A stretch of DNA of 64,000 nucleotides from Rhizobium sp. RU33A (GCF_900156055.1 NZ_FTMQ01000004.1:62001-126000); one strand, 5' to 3'; numbered from the stretch's first letter, positions 1-9,968 are shown. Numbers and translations are program-made. The notes: a model not told the origin generated them from the sequence alone.

Positions 1-1
1 G

Positions 2-892
2 ATGGTGGTGATCGCCATTATGGCCTTCCTCGCCTGCCTGACGCTGGGCGGCGTTTCCATGGTCCGCGCCACGGCCGCCGGCTGGCAAAGCCAGATCTCT
101 CGCGAGATCACCATCCAGATCAAACCCGAAGAAGGCCTCGACATGGGGGCCGCCCTTGTCAAGGCGCGCGATCTGGCGCTCACCTTCGTTGGCACCCGTG
201 ACGGCCAGATCATGGACGACAGCGCAACAGCGCGCCTTCTCGAACCCTGGCTCGGCACGGGGCTCAATCTTGAAGATCTGCCCGTTCCGAGGCTGATCGT
301 GATCACCATCGACGAGACCAGTCCGCCCGACTTCGACGCCATGCGTGCGCTCCTGAATGAAGAGGTGCCACAGGCCTTCCTCGACGACCACCGCACCTGG
401 GTGGACCGTCTGGTGCAGATGGCCCGCACGACGGTGCTGATCGGCTCGGGCATCCTGATCCTCGTCTTCACAGCTATGGTGCTGACGGTGGTCTTTGCAA
501 CGCGCGGTGCTTTGTCAGGCAACCGCCACATCATCGAGGTCCTGCATTTTGTCGGCGCCGAAGGAAGCTTCGTCGCCCAGGAATTTCAGAAACACTTTCT
601 GAAGATCAGCATGAAGGGCGCAGCCGTCGGGGCGGTGCTGGCAGCAAGCTTTTTTGCGCTTGCCAGTTTCTGGCAAAGCCGCTCGCTGGCTACCCCGGAA
701 AGCGACCAGGCGACGGCACTGTTTGGCACCTTCACGATCGGCTGGGGTGGCTATCTCGGCATCTTCGCGACGATGATCGTGATTGCGCTTCTGACCACCA
801 TTACCGCGCGCCTGACAGTCATGCGCACGATCTATGAAATCGATCTCATTCGCTCCGATCCGGCCCGCACGGACGGCCTTCTCGACGATTGA
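2..892 (+). CDS. ftsX: Cell division ABC transporter permease FtsX (5' end outside window)
   Basis: The visible 296 residues begin inside the first membrane helix and contain an extracytoplasmic domain followed by three C-terminal membrane helices (about residues 140-167, 205-226 and 245-270), which is the FtsX layout. FtsX is the membrane subunit of FtsEX, which uses FtsE ATPase activity to control peptidoglycan hydrolases at the division septum. The family is usually somewhat over 300 residues, so the cytoplasmic N-terminus and the real start lie before base 1; the ATG at base 2 is unlikely to be the start. The ftsE partner should be just upstream. The neighbours ydcF and plsC on the same strand fit a familiar rhizobial order. 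Confidence 0.88.
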   Translation: MVVIAIMAFLACLTLGGVSMVRATAAGWQSQISREITIQIKPEEGLDMGAALVKARDLALTFVGTRDGQIMDDSATARLLEPWLGTGLNLEDLPVPRLIVITIDETSPPDFDAMRALLNEEVPQAFLDDHRTWVDRLVQMARTTVLIGSGILILVFTAMVLTVVFATRGALSGNRHIIEVLHFVGAEGSFVAQEFQKHFLKISMKGAAVGAVLAASFFALASFWQSRSLATPESDQATALFGTFTIGWGGYLGIFATMIVIALLTTITARLTVMRTIYEIDLIRSDPARTDGLLDD

Positions 893-962
893 CGAAATCT
901 CGCATGTTGACTTGCCTTAATGCCGCCTGTTCGCTGTGGGAAATCCCGGCTATTCACGGGCT

Positions 963-1694
963 ATGAGCATGGATCGGATGACCTCGAATCAACCGCTGCG
1001 TGACGGCGGCCGGCCTCCTTCCGGAGACGGCCTCTTTGCGCGCAAAGGCCTGATACGCCGGGCTTTGCGCTATGGCGGGATGCTCGTGATATTGAGCGTC
1101 GCGGTGCTGGTGGCCGGTTTTCTGATTTTCGCTGATTCGGTGAGCAACATGCGGCCACCCGAGACGGTGAAGGCGGATGCGATCGTCGTTCTGACCGGAG
1201 GTTACCAGCGCATCGAGCAGGCGATCGATCTCCTGAAGCGCGGCTACGGCGAAAGACTGTTGATCTCGGGGGTCAATCCCTCGACCACCGCGGGGCAGAT
1301 CCGCAAGGCGACGCGCACCTCGCCCGACCTCTTCGACTGCTGCGTCGACATCGGTTACGCCGCGATCGACACGATCGGCAATGCCAACGAGACGGCGATC
1401 TGGATCCGCGACAAGGGCTATCGCTCCATCCTCGTCGTCACCAGTAACTACCATCTTTCGCGCAGCCTGATGGAATTGCGCCGAAGCGATCCGGACACCG
1501 AATTCATCGGCTATCCCGTGGTCAATGCCGATCTGAAGACACGCGCGTGGTACAGCGAGCCGGATGCCATGCGCACCATGCTGGCCGAATACGGAAAGAC
1601 GGTGATTGCCTATGTCAGGGGCGTGACCGGATGGAGCCGGGATCAGGGTCTTCGCCCGGACGGCGAAATCACCGAATCTGGGCGCACATCCTGA
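963..1694 (+). CDS. YdcF/SanA (ElyC-like) family membrane protein
   Basis: 243 residues with one N-terminal membrane anchor (about residues 35-57) and a YdcF-type domain recognisable from the strand-helix segment ADAIVVLTGGYQRIEQAIDL and the later SILVVTSNYHLSRS segment. Members of this family (YdcF, SanA, ElyC) are linked to envelope integrity and possibly to lipid-carrier or peptidoglycan metabolism, but the reaction is unsettled. I prefer the ATG at 963; an in-frame GTG at 936 would add nine residues. It sits 70 bases after ftsX and 82 bases before plsC on the same strand, so envelope-related cotranscription is likely. Confidence 0.78.
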   Translation: MSMDRMTSNQPLRDGGRPPSGDGLFARKGLIRRALRYGGMLVILSVAVLVAGFLIFADSVSNMRPPETVKADAIVVLTGGYQRIEQAIDLLKRGYGERLLISGVNPSTTAGQIRKATRTSPDLFDCCVDIGYAAIDTIGNANETAIWIRDKGYRSILVVTSNYHLSRSLMELRRSDPDTEFIGYPVVNADLKTRAWYSEPDAMRTMLAEYGKTVIAYVRGVTGWSRDQGLRPDGEITESGRTS

Positions 1695-1776
1695 CAAGCA
1701 AGAAGAAAGCTAGCGCTTTTGCTGGCGGGACTTTTGCTCTAATGACGGTTTCGCCCGCCCTCGAGAGCTCCAGATC

Positions 1777-2562
1777 ATGATTGCCCTGCGTTCCATCATC
1801 TTCAACATCGCCTTTTACGCGAACATCATCATCCGGATGATCGTGCTGTTTCCGATCTACTTCCTCTTGCCGCGCAAGAAGGCCTTCTTCGTGCCGAAGG
1901 ACTGGGCGCGCGCCAATCACTGGCTGATGGAGAAGATTGTCGGCACAACGTTTACGGTCGAGGGGCTGGAGAATATTCCGAAGAGCGGCGGCTATATCCT
2001 GGCGCCGAAGCACCAGTCCTTCTGGGACACCTATGCGCTGCTGCCCTGGCTGGATGATCCGGTCTACATCCTGAAACGCGAGCTGATGTGGATCCCCGTC
2101 TTCGGCTGGTATGTCGCCAAGCAGCGGATGATCCCGGTCAATCGCGGCGCCAAGGGCAAGGTCATGGCGCAGGTGATCGAACGGACCAAGATGGAAATGG
2201 CCAATGGCCGCCAGCTGATCATCTATCCCGAAGGCACCCGCCGTCCCCCGGGTGCGCCGCCGGAATACAAATATGGCATCGCCCGTCTCTACCGCGACAT
2301 CAACGTGCCCGTCGTGCCCGTGGCCATGCATCCCGGCCTCTTCTGGCCACGCCGCAAGTTCCTGCGCTTTCCGGGTCACTTCGTCGTCCGCATCCTGCCG
2401 CCGATCGAGCCGGGTCTCGATCCCGATGTCATGCAGGCAACCCTGATGGAACGTCTGGAGACGGCAAGCGACGAATTGCTGATCAAGACGGCCAAGGACA
2501 ACCCGCATCTGCCACTGCCTCCCACAGCCGTGAACAGGCTGAAGGAACTCGGAGCACTCTGA
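1777..2562 (+). CDS. plsC: 1-acyl-sn-glycerol-3-phosphate acyltransferase
   Basis: 261-residue acyltransferase of the PlsC/LPLAT family, which adds the second acyl chain to lysophosphatidic acid to give phosphatidic acid at the inner membrane. An N-terminal hydrophobic stretch (residues 5-30) anchors it. The catalytic H-x4-D motif is present as HQSFWD near residue 87, and the phosphate-binding EGTR motif occurs in YPEGTRRPPG near residue 150. Length is typical. A short perfect inverted repeat follows the stop and separates it from the convergent chaC gene. Confidence 0.9.
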   Translation: MIALRSIIFNIAFYANIIIRMIVLFPIYFLLPRKKAFFVPKDWARANHWLMEKIVGTTFTVEGLENIPKSGGYILAPKHQSFWDTYALLPWLDDPVYILKRELMWIPVFGWYVAKQRMIPVNRGAKGKVMAQVIERTKMEMANGRQLIIYPEGTRRPPGAPPEYKYGIARLYRDINVPVVPVAMHPGLFWPRRKFLRFPGHFVVRILPPIEPGLDPDVMQATLMERLETASDELLIKTAKDNPHLPLPPTAVNRLKELGAL

Positions 2563-2585
2563 ACGCATTCAACACGGGAATGCGT
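2563..2585. terminator. Hairpin between convergent plsC and chaC
   Basis: Perfect 8-base inverted repeat ACGCATTC/GAATGCGT around a 7-base loop, filling nearly all of the 31-base gap between the two convergent stop codons. There is no T-run on either side, so it is at best a weak or Rho-assisted bidirectional terminator. Confidence 0.4.
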
Positions 2586-2593
2586 GCGGGGCT

Positions 2594-3121
2594 TCAGGCT
2601 CCGTTCGCGGTGATGGCGGAAGCCACGCTTTCGAGCCAGTGGTCACGGATGCCGATTTCCCTGAGATGGGCGACGGTGTTGGCGACATAAACCGGATTGG
2701 GACCCGAGCGACCGACGGCGCCCTCCACGATCTGCGCCGCCTCCTCGACCGTGACGGCGCCTGCATATTGCGGATGGGCCCGGTCGATGACGTAGGTGAG
2801 CGCCCTGACGGAGCGGCCGTCGGCAAGCGTGGTGCGGACATGACGTTCGAGATACACGCTGGTGACGAGCTCGCGTTCGCGCAGGTAGTCAACGGTGGAT
2901 TGCCACGAAGATGGCGCGACACGGAACGCGACGCCCTTGCAGGAGCCGCCCCGGTCGAGCCCGAGGACCAGTCCTGGGCGCTCTTCGGTTCCGCGGTGAA
3001 CATAGGAGCGGACACAGAGGGAACGACGATAACCGCCGAGCCGGGCAAGCACTCTTTCTTCATAGGGAAAGCCCGGATTCCACATCAGCGATCCGTAGCC
3101 AAAGACCCAAAATTCGTCCAT
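2594..3121 (-). CDS. ChaC-type gamma-glutamylcyclotransferase
   Basis: 175 residues with the diagnostic nucleotide-like loop FGYGSLMWNPGF at the N-terminus and a glutamate in YLRERELVT at the position of the ChaC catalytic acid. ChaC enzymes cleave gamma-glutamyl peptides, in particular glutathione, to 5-oxoproline and Cys-Gly in the cytosol. I use the ATG at 3121 (MDEFW) because the longer alternative at 3133 would be a TTG codon. It diverges from the DUF2125 gene (50-base gap) and converges with plsC. Confidence 0.85.
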   Translation of the reverse strand: MDEFWVFGYGSLMWNPGFPYEERVLARLGGYRRSLCVRSYVHRGTEERPGLVLGLDRGGSCKGVAFRVAPSSWQSTVDYLRERELVTSVYLERHVRTTLADGRSVRALTYVIDRAHPQYAGAVTVEEAAQIVEGAVGRSGPNPVYVANTVAHLREIGIRDHWLESVASAITANGA

Positions 3122-3171
3122 ATCGCACGCCAATCCAAGACACGTGAAGTGATCGCAACGAGGAGCATCCC

Positions 3172-4182
3172 ATGGCCATGTCGACCGCGCCGGAAAGCAC
3201 GATCAGCCGAAAGGTTGTCCGGCTCGGCGTTTTGATCGTCCTCGTCATCGCTGTCTATAGTGTCGGCTGGTATTTTGCTGCGGAATTTCTGAAGAAACGC
3301 ATTCTGACCTTCTTTGGGGGCGGAAATCCGGCAGGCGTGACCGCGACCTGCGAGGATGCGTCGCTTGGCGGCTATCCCTTCCGCTTCCGGCTGAATTGCA
3401 CGCGACTTGCCTTCGACGATCACTTCCAGGGCGTTGCAGCCTCCTTCGGCCCGATGCGCGCAGCTGCCCAGATCTACAATCCCGGTCATATCGTCTGGGA
3501 ACTGGATGGGCCGGCGGAAATCCGCTCGGCGCTCGGCTTCAACACCGCGCTTGACTGGACCAACATGCAGTCGAGCTTCCGCATCGGCCTTTCAGGCCTG
3601 TCGCGCAGTTCGCTGATGATGGAAGGGCTGAGTGCCACGGTCACCTCCACCGTGTCGAATCTGCAGGTGCAGATGACGGCGCCGAGTGCCCAGTCACATG
3701 TCCGCCAGAACGAGGGTAATCTCGATTATGCGTCGCTGGTGCGCGATGTCTCGGTCTCGATCGGCGGCACCCAGATAGCGCTTCCACCCGTCTCGGCGAG
3801 CCTCGACGCCACCTTTGCCGACAAGGGCGGGCTGCTCGATCCGCGCGTGGCGCAGGAGCAGAAGCTCTACGGCACCAAGGGCGAAGTGCGTCGCATGGTG
3901 ATCGACATGGGAGAAGGCCGCGTCCTGACCCTGAGCGGCCCCTTCGAGGTGGGTGAGGACGGCTTGGTCTCGGGGCGGATCAAATTGCAGATCGAACAGG
4001 TTCGTGACTGGCGCGATGCCATGAAGACGGCCTATCCGGAACAAGCAAGCATGATCGACAATGTCGCCAACGTGCTTAGGGCGCTCGCCTTCGGCCGGGA
4101 CGACAGCGAAGCCGAGATCACCATCCAGAACGGCGTGGCATCGCTCGGCTTCATCCCGCTTGGACAGATCCCGCCCCTCTGA
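3172..4182 (+). CDS. DUF2125 family membrane-anchored protein
   Basis: 336 residues: one N-terminal membrane helix (about residues 20-40) followed by a long beta-rich region with no catalytic motif that I can identify. The pattern, including the CEDASLGGYPFRFRLNC segment after the anchor and the repeated 'what is measured against the surface' style of short strands, matches the DUF2125 family of alphaproteobacteria, whose function is unknown but which is expected to face the periplasm. A clear AGGAG ribosome site precedes the ATG at 3172. It converges on tyrC with a 15-base gap. Confidence 0.75.
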   Translation: MAMSTAPESTISRKVVRLGVLIVLVIAVYSVGWYFAAEFLKKRILTFFGGGNPAGVTATCEDASLGGYPFRFRLNCTRLAFDDHFQGVAASFGPMRAAAQIYNPGHIVWELDGPAEIRSALGFNTALDWTNMQSSFRIGLSGLSRSSLMMEGLSATVTSTVSNLQVQMTAPSAQSHVRQNEGNLDYASLVRDVSVSIGGTQIALPPVSASLDATFADKGGLLDPRVAQEQKLYGTKGEVRRMVIDMGEGRVLTLSGPFEVGEDGLVSGRIKLQIEQVRDWRDAMKTAYPEQASMIDNVANVLRALAFGRDDSEAEITIQNGVASLGFIPLGQIPPL

Positions 4183-4197
4183 GGCGGCGGGATTGGC

Positions 4198-5121
4198 TCA
4201 CTTGTCGAGTGCGTGACGGCCGAAGTCCGGCACGTCGACGTCCTGGCCGGCCTGGACGATCGAGCGACGGATGGTGCGGGTGCGCGAGAAGAGTTCGAAC
4301 AGCTTGTCGCCCTCGCCCCAACGGATCGCCCGCTGCAGATAGGCCAAGTCTTCCGAGAAACGCGCTAGCATTTCGAGAATAGCATCCTTGTTGTGCAGGC
4401 AGACGTCCCGCCACATGGTTGGGTCGGAAGCGGCCAGACGGGTGAAATCGCGGAAACCCGAAGCGGAATATTTGATGACTTCCGATTCCGTCACCGTCTC
4501 GAGGTCGTCGGCCGTGCCGACGATATTGTAGGCAATGATATGCGGCAGGTGCGAGACGATGGCGAGCACCTTGTCGTGGTGCTGCGGATCCATCTCGTCA
4601 CACATCGAACCCAAGGCTTCCCAAAAGCCGCGCAGACGGGCCATCGCCTGGCCGTCCGTACCTTCGAGCGGCGTGAAGATGCACCAGCGCCCCTTGAAGA
4701 GACCCGGGAAACCGGCATCCGGGCCAGACTTTTCCGTGCCCGCCAGCGGGTGTCCGGGAATGAAATGCACGCCATCCGGCATATGCGGTGCCATCTGGGC
4801 GATGACGGAGGCCTTGGTCGAGCCGACATCGGTGACGATGGCGCCCGGCTTCAGGTTGGGTGCGATCTGCTGCGCCACGGCTTCAGAGGCGCCGACTGGC
4901 ACTGAGACGATGACGAGATCGGCATCCTTCACGGCATCGGCGGCTGAGGCGACATAAGCCGTCCCGAGCTCCAGCTCTTCCGCCCGTTTCAGCGTCTCGG
5001 CGCTGCGGGTCGAAATGACCACATCCTTGGCCAGGCCGAGCTTCTTGACGTCGCGGGCGATCGACGAGCCGATGAGGCCGATACCGATCAGGGCGATGCG
5101 GTCGAACAGGATTTCAGACAT
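4198..5121 (-). CDS. tyrC: Prephenate/arogenate dehydrogenase
   Basis: 307 residues with an N-terminal Rossmann motif (ALIGIGLIGSSIARD) for NAD(P) and the prephenate dehydrogenase signature region HPLAGTEKSGPDAG near residue 125. It oxidatively decarboxylates prephenate or arogenate in tyrosine synthesis. Its ATG shares one base with the hisC stop codon (TGATG), so translation is coupled to hisC. In alphaproteobacteria the pairing with a HisC-type aminotransferase often serves aromatic amino acid synthesis. Which cyclohexadienyl substrate it prefers cannot be read from sequence. Confidence 0.9.
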   Translation of the reverse strand: MSEILFDRIALIGIGLIGSSIARDVKKLGLAKDVVISTRSAETLKRAEELELGTAYVASAADAVKDADLVIVSVPVGASEAVAQQIAPNLKPGAIVTDVGSTKASVIAQMAPHMPDGVHFIPGHPLAGTEKSGPDAGFPGLFKGRWCIFTPLEGTDGQAMARLRGFWEALGSMCDEMDPQHHDKVLAIVSHLPHIIAYNIVGTADDLETVTESEVIKYSASGFRDFTRLAASDPTMWRDVCLHNKDAILEMLARFSEDLAYLQRAIRWGEGDKLFELFSRTRTIRRSIVQAGQDVDVPDFGRHALDK

Positions 5122-6224
5122 CAGGTGCGTTCCATGAATTCGGTGAGGGCAGCGATCACGCCGGTATTGGCCTCCTCGCTGCCGATCGTCATGCGGAGTG
5201 CATTGGGAAAACCATAGGACGAGACGGCGCGCAAGACGAAGCCACGTTCTGTCAGGAAGCGATCGGCATCCGCTGCCCGCTTTCCGTCCTCATCGGGGAA
5301 GTGGATCAGGATGAAATTGGTGACCGAGGGCGTCACCTCGAGGCCAAGGGCGGTGAGCGCGTCTGAGACCCGGCCGAGCCAGACCTGGTTATGCTCGACG
5401 GCTTTCGCCACATGCGTCTGGTCGCGCATGGCGGCAGCCCCGGCGAGAAGTGCCGGCGTGTTGATGTTGAACGGCCCGCGCACCCGGTTCAGCGTGTCGA
5501 TGATCTCGGCGGGGCCATAGATCCAGCCGATGCGCAGAGCCGCAAGCCCGTAGACCTTGGCGAAAGTCCGGGTCATCACAACGTTGCGGTTGGCAGAGAC
5601 CAGCTCGACGCCTGCTTCATAGTCAATGCGGCGGACATATTCTGCATAGGCGGCGTCGAGTACGAGGATGACATGCGCAGGCAAGGCCGCATGCAGCCGC
5701 TTGATATCGGCATAGGGCACATAGGTGCCGGTCGGGTTGCCGGGATTGGTCAGGAAGACGATCTTCGTGCGGTCGGTGACAGCGTCAAGGATTGCATCGA
5801 CGTCGACGCGCCGATCGGTTTCCTTGACCGTTACGGGCGTGCTGCCGGCAGCCAGGATCTGGATGCGGTAGAGCAGGAAGCCATGTTCGGTGATGATGGC
5901 TTCGTCGCCGGGTCCGAGATAGATGTTGGCGAGCAGGGCAAGCAACTCGCCCGAACCATTGCCGCAGAGGATGTTGGCCGGGTTCAGCCCATGCACCTCG
6001 GCAATCGCATCACGCAGCACGCGCGCCTGTCCGTCGGGATAGATCTCGAGCGTTGCGGCCGCCATGCGGAAGGCGTCCATGGCCTTCGGGCTCGGACCAA
6101 CTGGCGTTTCATTGGACGACAGCTTGAAGACGCGGGAAACCCCGCCCGCATGGTCCTTGCCAGGAACATAGGCGGCGATCTCCATGACCCCGGCACGGGG
6201 TGTCGGCTTCGTCGAGGCGTTCAT
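5121..6224 (-). CDS. hisC: Histidinol-phosphate/aromatic aminotransferase
   Basis: PLP-dependent class II aminotransferase of about 367 residues. The HisC pattern is clear: [16 protein letters not shown] near the N-terminus, NPGNPTG in the middle, and the PLP lysine in [17 protein letters not shown]. HisC converts imidazole-acetol phosphate to histidinol phosphate, and many HisC enzymes also transaminate phenylpyruvate and 4-hydroxyphenylpyruvate. Coupling to tyrC suggests that the aromatic role matters here, since no other his genes are nearby. I choose the ATG at 6224 ([12 protein letters not shown]); an ATG at 6233 and a longer form to 6269 are also open. Confidence 0.87.
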   Translation of the reverse strand: MNASTKPTPRAGVMEIAAYVPGKDHAGGVSRVFKLSSNETPVGPSPKAMDAFRMAAATLEIYPDGQARVLRDAIAEVHGLNPANILCGNGSGELLALLANIYLGPGDEAIITEHGFLLYRIQILAAGSTPVTVKETDRRVDVDAILDAVTDRTKIVFLTNPGNPTGTYVPYADIKRLHAALPAHVILVLDAAYAEYVRRIDYEAGVELVSANRNVVMTRTFAKVYGLAALRIGWIYGPAEIIDTLNRVRGPFNINTPALLAGAAAMRDQTHVAKAVEHNQVWLGRVSDALTALGLEVTPSVTNFILIHFPDEDGKRAADADRFLTERGFVLRAVSSYGFPNALRMTIGSEEANTGVIAALTEFMERT

Positions 6225-6358
6225 GAGGCGCATTCCCGGCCATTGGATGGCGAGAGGCCACCCCTTCACATGGGATTGGGATTACTGCGGAAAACGCGCT
6301 TTGTCGAGGCGGGCGAGCGCCGAAGCCTGTCCAGGGGACGCACGGCACAACACGCGTT

Positions 6359-7111
6359 TCAGACCTCGGGAGATCGATTGCGGGTCGTCGGCATACCTTG
6401 CGGTGCGAGCACCGGCGCAAAGACGCGGCGGGAGGCACGCGCGGCAACGGGCAGTCCCTGATAGAGCCGCTTCTGCGCCTCGACGACGATGACGCCGGAA
6501 AAGGCCGGCCAGAGAACCCGGCCAAGCCGCTCGAAGCCTCGGCGAAGGCGCAGGACCGCACGGATCTTCGACGGCGGGAAGAACAAGGCTTCCGCCGAAG
6601 CCCCGGGCGTGAAGTTGGTCTCGCGCAGCAGCGAGGTGAGCTGGCCGCGCGAATAGGGACGGCCCGAACCGAAGGGCGTGTGTTCCATGCGCGCCCAGAC
6701 GCCACGACGATTGGGCACGACGATGACGAGGCGGCCGCCGGGGGCGAGCACCCGCCAGACCTCCTTCAAGGTCTCCCGCGGATTCTCGGCGAATTCGAGT
6801 GAATGCACCATCAGCACGCGGTCGACGGAACTATCAGGGAGAGGCAGTTCCTCGTCGAAGACGAGCGTCGTGGCCGAGGGTTCGCCGACCGGCCAGTTCA
6901 CCGCGCCCTGCCCTGCCGGCATGAAGGCCATGGTGCGCTCGGTGTCGGCCCGGAAGCGTTCGAGAAAGGGAATGCAGTAGCCGAGGCCGACAAGCCGTTC
7001 CTGTGGCAGGCGCGCCCAGACGGAAGAAATTGCCAGCGCAACCGATTGCTCCGCCACGCGGCCGAGCATCGTATAATAAAACTGCCTTAGATCGACGATA
7101 TCGACATGCAT
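6359..7111 (-). CDS. Class I SAM-dependent methyltransferase
   Basis: 250 residues of the Methyltransf_11 type. The glycine-rich SAM motif I is [12 protein letters not shown] near residue 42, and the post-motif strand is [19 protein letters not shown], followed by the characteristic [19 protein letters not shown]. The substrate is unknown. The C-terminal 80 residues are basic and hydrophobic, perhaps for membrane contact. It diverges from gloB across 90 bases, an arrangement I recognise from other rhizobial genomes, but that alone does not show a joint function. Confidence 0.8.
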   Translation of the reverse strand: MHVDIVDLRQFYYTMLGRVAEQSVALAISSVWARLPQERLVGLGYCIPFLERFRADTERTMAFMPAGQGAVNWPVGEPSATTLVFDEELPLPDSSVDRVLMVHSLEFAENPRETLKEVWRVLAPGGRLVIVVPNRRGVWARMEHTPFGSGRPYSRGQLTSLLRETNFTPGASAEALFFPPSKIRAVLRLRRGFERLGRVLWPAFSGVIVVEAQKRLYQGLPVAARASRRVFAPVLAPQGMPTTRNRSPEV

Positions 7112-7201
7112 GAACTTATTGTTAGCAGCCCCTCATTGGAGTTCAAGGCGCGAGAGGTTACATTCGCGCCAACGAGGTGGGACATAAAAAGCGGGTCGAC
7201 A

Positions 7202-7972
7202 ATGAAATCACTGCAGATCGAGGTATTCCTCTGCCGAAGTGACAACTTCGGCATACTTCTTCACTGCCCCGAGACGGGCGAAACGGCGTCGATCGATGCA
7301 CCGGAACTCGATCCGATCGTCAAGGCGGCGGAGAAGCGGGGCTGGACGATCACCCATGTCTTCACGACCCACCACCACGGTGACCATGTCGAGGCCAATC
7401 TGGCGCTGAAGGAAAAATACGGCTGCGAGATCATCGGCCCGCGCAACGAGGCGGCGGTGATCCCCGGCATTGATCGGACGGTGGGCGACGGCGACGAGTT
7501 CACCTTTGCCAAGCGCCCGGTGCGCGTGATCGAGACACCGGGCCACACCGCGGGGCATGTTTGCTACTACTTGCCCGAGGATATGCTGCTCTTTGCCGCC
7601 GACACGCTTTTCGCCCTCGGCTGCGGGCGTCTGTTCGAACGGTCGGCGCTCGATATGTGGCATTCCCTGCAGAAGCTTGCGGCGCTCCCCGATGAGACCA
7701 TCGTCTATTTCGGCCATGAATACACGCTCTCCAACGCCCGTTTCGCACTGACGGTCGATCCGGAGAATGCGCGGCTCAAATCCCGCGCCGAACTCATCGA
7801 AATGCAGCGCAAGCGCGGCGACTTCACCATTCCGACGACGATCGGGCTGGAGAAGGAAACCAATCCGTTCCTGCGCGCCGGCGACCCGGATATCCGGAGC
7901 ACGCTCGGCATGGAGGGCGCGACGAACGACGAGGTCTTCGCGGAAATCCGCAAGCGCAAGGACTCCTTCTGA
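7202..7972 (+). CDS. gloB: Hydroxyacylglutathione hydrolase (glyoxalase II)
   Basis: 256-residue metallo-beta-lactamase-fold hydrolase. The two-metal motif THHHGDH is at residues 57-63, and later metal ligands occur in PGHTAGH and FGHEYT. The C-terminal GloB domain carrying KETNPFLR is present, which separates it from other MBL hydrolases. It hydrolyses S-D-lactoylglutathione to lactate and glutathione, completing methylglyoxal detoxification. I start at the ATG at 7202, because the longer reading from 7106 would run back over the promoter region of the divergent methyltransferase. The cupin gene overlaps its stop by one base. Confidence 0.92.
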   Translation: MKSLQIEVFLCRSDNFGILLHCPETGETASIDAPELDPIVKAAEKRGWTITHVFTTHHHGDHVEANLALKEKYGCEIIGPRNEAAVIPGIDRTVGDGDEFTFAKRPVRVIETPGHTAGHVCYYLPEDMLLFAADTLFALGCGRLFERSALDMWHSLQKLAALPDETIVYFGHEYTLSNARFALTVDPENARLKSRAELIEMQRKRGDFTIPTTIGLEKETNPFLRAGDPDIRSTLGMEGATNDEVFAEIRKRKDSF

Positions 7973-8394
7973 TGCAGGCAGCCAACATCATCGAGACCCT
8001 CGGCATGCAGCGCCATCCCGAGGGCGGCTGGTATGTGGAAACCTATCGGGACGAACACGGCGGCCCCCGCGGCCATTCGACGGCTATCTACTATCTCCTG
8101 CAGGCCGGCGAACGGTCTCACTGGCACAAGGTCAAGGATGCCGCCGAGGCCTGGCACTACTATGCCGGTGCGCCGCTTGCCCTGCATCGTTCGAAGGACG
8201 GCGTGACGCAGGAGACGGTCGTGCTGGGGCTCGATCTCGCGGCCGGGCAACGTCCTCAGGCGATCATTGATGCCGATGAGTGGCAGGCGGCCGAGAGCCT
8301 CGGCGAATTCACCCTTGTCGGCTGTACGGTAGCGCCCGGATTCGACTTTTCCGCCTTCGAAATGGCGCCGCCCGGCTGGGCACCGGGCGCGTAA
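7972..8394 (+). CDS. DUF985 cupin-fold protein
   Basis: 140 residues with the DUF985/Cupin_5 hallmarks HPEGGWYVETYR at residues 14-25 and SHWHKVKDAAEAWHYYAG near residue 48. The fold is a single cupin barrel, and the conserved His/Glu residues could bind a sugar or a metal. No reaction is established for the family. Its start overlaps the gloB stop (TGATG), so it is translated from the same message. Confidence 0.82.
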   Translation: MQAANIIETLGMQRHPEGGWYVETYRDEHGGPRGHSTAIYYLLQAGERSHWHKVKDAAEAWHYYAGAPLALHRSKDGVTQETVVLGLDLAAGQRPQAIIDADEWQAAESLGEFTLVGCTVAPGFDFSAFEMAPPGWAPGA

Positions 8395-8403
8395 GCCCGC
8401 GAA

Positions 8404-9045
8404 TCACACCTCCGAAAGCGTCTGCGTCAGGATCACCTGCGCCGTAAAATAGGTTACCCAGACGAAGTAGGCGGCCATGCCATCGATCGGGTGATCGGGG
8501 CCTGTCCAGTATCGTCGGATCGTCAGCACGATATCCGAGAGGATGAAAAGCGCCGCCCCGACAAAGGCGAGCGGATTGGCGAGACCGAGTGTCAGCCAGA
8601 CCAGGATCATGAACAAGAAGACATAGACGCCGATGGGCACCGCCAGTCGTCCGGCAGGCTTCCAGATGCGCACAAGCACGCCGAAGGTCAGGATCGCGAC
8701 AAGCGCTCCGGCGATCACTCGCCAGGGCTCGGCAAAGGCAATCTCGAGGTCGGTGAGGGTCGCAAGCAACGCCACATAGGCGATATGGGCAGTGAGGAAA
8801 GCGGCGACACCGCCCACAAAGGCTCGGTCTCCCTCAAAGGCGAGTGACCAGTCGCCAAGGGCTCCGAACACAAGGGCGGCAACCAGCAGCGGATGGGCGC
8901 CGACGGCATAGGCATAGAGGGCGAGCAGCAGGACGGGCAACGTCTTCCAGACGGCCCGGAACACGGTTTTCTCCCGCGGTAGGATCCAGAGATAGCTGGT
9001 ACCGAGCGCGACCGAAAGCCAGAGGATGCCGGTCGCAGTGGCCAT
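8404..9045 (-). CDS. YhhN/TMEM86-family membrane protein
   Basis: 213 residues with about seven or eight hydrophobic helices and the family pattern FGALGDWSLAFEGDRAFVGGVAAFL near residues 60-85. The eukaryotic relative TMEM86B is a lysoplasmalogenase. The two Asp residues expected in the fold (GDWSL and FILSDIVL) are visible. The bacterial substrate is not known. It begins 12 bases downstream of the end of the EamA transporter gene on the same strand, so they probably form a two-gene unit. Confidence 0.8.
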   Translation of the reverse strand: MATATGILWLSVALGTSYLWILPREKTVFRAVWKTLPVLLLALYAYAVGAHPLLVAALVFGALGDWSLAFEGDRAFVGGVAAFLTAHIAYVALLATLTDLEIAFAEPWRVIAGALVAILTFGVLVRIWKPAGRLAVPIGVYVFLFMILVWLTLGLANPLAFVGAALFILSDIVLTIRRYWTGPDHPIDGMAAYFVWVTYFTAQVILTQTLSEV

Positions 9046-9056
9046 TCAATCTCCCG

Positions 9057-9935
9057 TCAGGTCGCGCGCTCCGATTTGCGGAAAACCATATCGCGAGCCG
9101 CGAGCACAGCGCCACCTGTGATAAGCAGGCATGAAAGGCCAATTCTGACGCTAATCTCGCCAAAGCCAAAAATGATCAGGATCAGCGTGGACAGAAGCGG
9201 CGCGGCATAGCTGGAAACGCCGAGGATCTGGATGTCGCCGTTCTTCACCCCATAGTCCCAGACATAGAAGGCAAGCCCGACCGGAAGTAGCCCGAGCCCG
9301 ATCACCGCGGCCCATTGCGCCGTCGTATCCGGCCAGACAGTGGTTTCGAGCGCAAGATGGCACAGAAGTGAAAGAGCCGATGTCGCAAGGCAGAAGCCGG
9401 TGACGACATCGGTCGACACCTTCTCGAACTTGCGACTGATCAGCGAATAGGCGGCCCAGGTGAAGGCGCAGAGCAAGGCGGTGAAATAGCCAAGGCTGTA
9501 AGCCGGGTCGAAGGCGAAACCGTTCTTGCCGACAATGAGCGCGGTTCCGGCAAGACCGCACAGCGCACCGACGAGGTGATGCCAGCCAAGTCGCTCACCC
9601 GGCAGGAGGGCCGAGCCGACGACGATGAGGAGTGGCCAGAGATAGGCGATCAGCCCGGCCTCGACGGCCGGCGCATTCCGGAGTGCGGTGAAATAGAGAA
9701 AATGATAGCCGAAGAGGCCACCGACGCCGGCGAGCCAGACCTTCGGCGGCTGGCGAAGCTCCTTCAACCGTTCTGGCCGCGCCATGAACAACAGGATGCC
9801 AGGCAGGCTGCCGATCGCAAAGGTGATGGCCGAAAGCTGGAAGGGCGGCATCGTGCCCGAGGCCGCTGTCATCAGCGCGAGGAAGGACCACATCAGGATC
9901 GCGGTGAACCCGATCAGCGTTGCCTTGGTCTTCAT
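9057..9935 (-). CDS. EamA-family exporter (YddG-like)
   Basis: 292 residues with ten hydrophobic helices arranged as two EamA repeats, the drug/metabolite transporter architecture. The start FTAILMWSFLALMTAASG and the motif LIAYLWPLLIVVGSALL after helix 4 resemble the YddG subgroup that exports aromatic amino acids. Substrate assignment by resemblance is tentative. It lies 12 bases upstream of the YhhN-family gene on the same strand and follows the DUF3108 gene. Confidence 0.8.
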   Translation of the reverse strand: MKTKATLIGFTAILMWSFLALMTAASGTMPPFQLSAITFAIGSLPGILLFMARPERLKELRQPPKVWLAGVGGLFGYHFLYFTALRNAPAVEAGLIAYLWPLLIVVGSALLPGERLGWHHLVGALCGLAGTALIVGKNGFAFDPAYSLGYFTALLCAFTWAAYSLISRKFEKVSTDVVTGFCLATSALSLLCHLALETTVWPDTTAQWAAVIGLGLLPVGLAFYVWDYGVKNGDIQILGVSSYAAPLLSTLILIIFGFGEISVRIGLSCLLITGGAVLAARDMVFRKSERAT

Positions 9936-9968
9936 GAAATCCCCTGATGCGGGGCTCGCCCGCTGAAA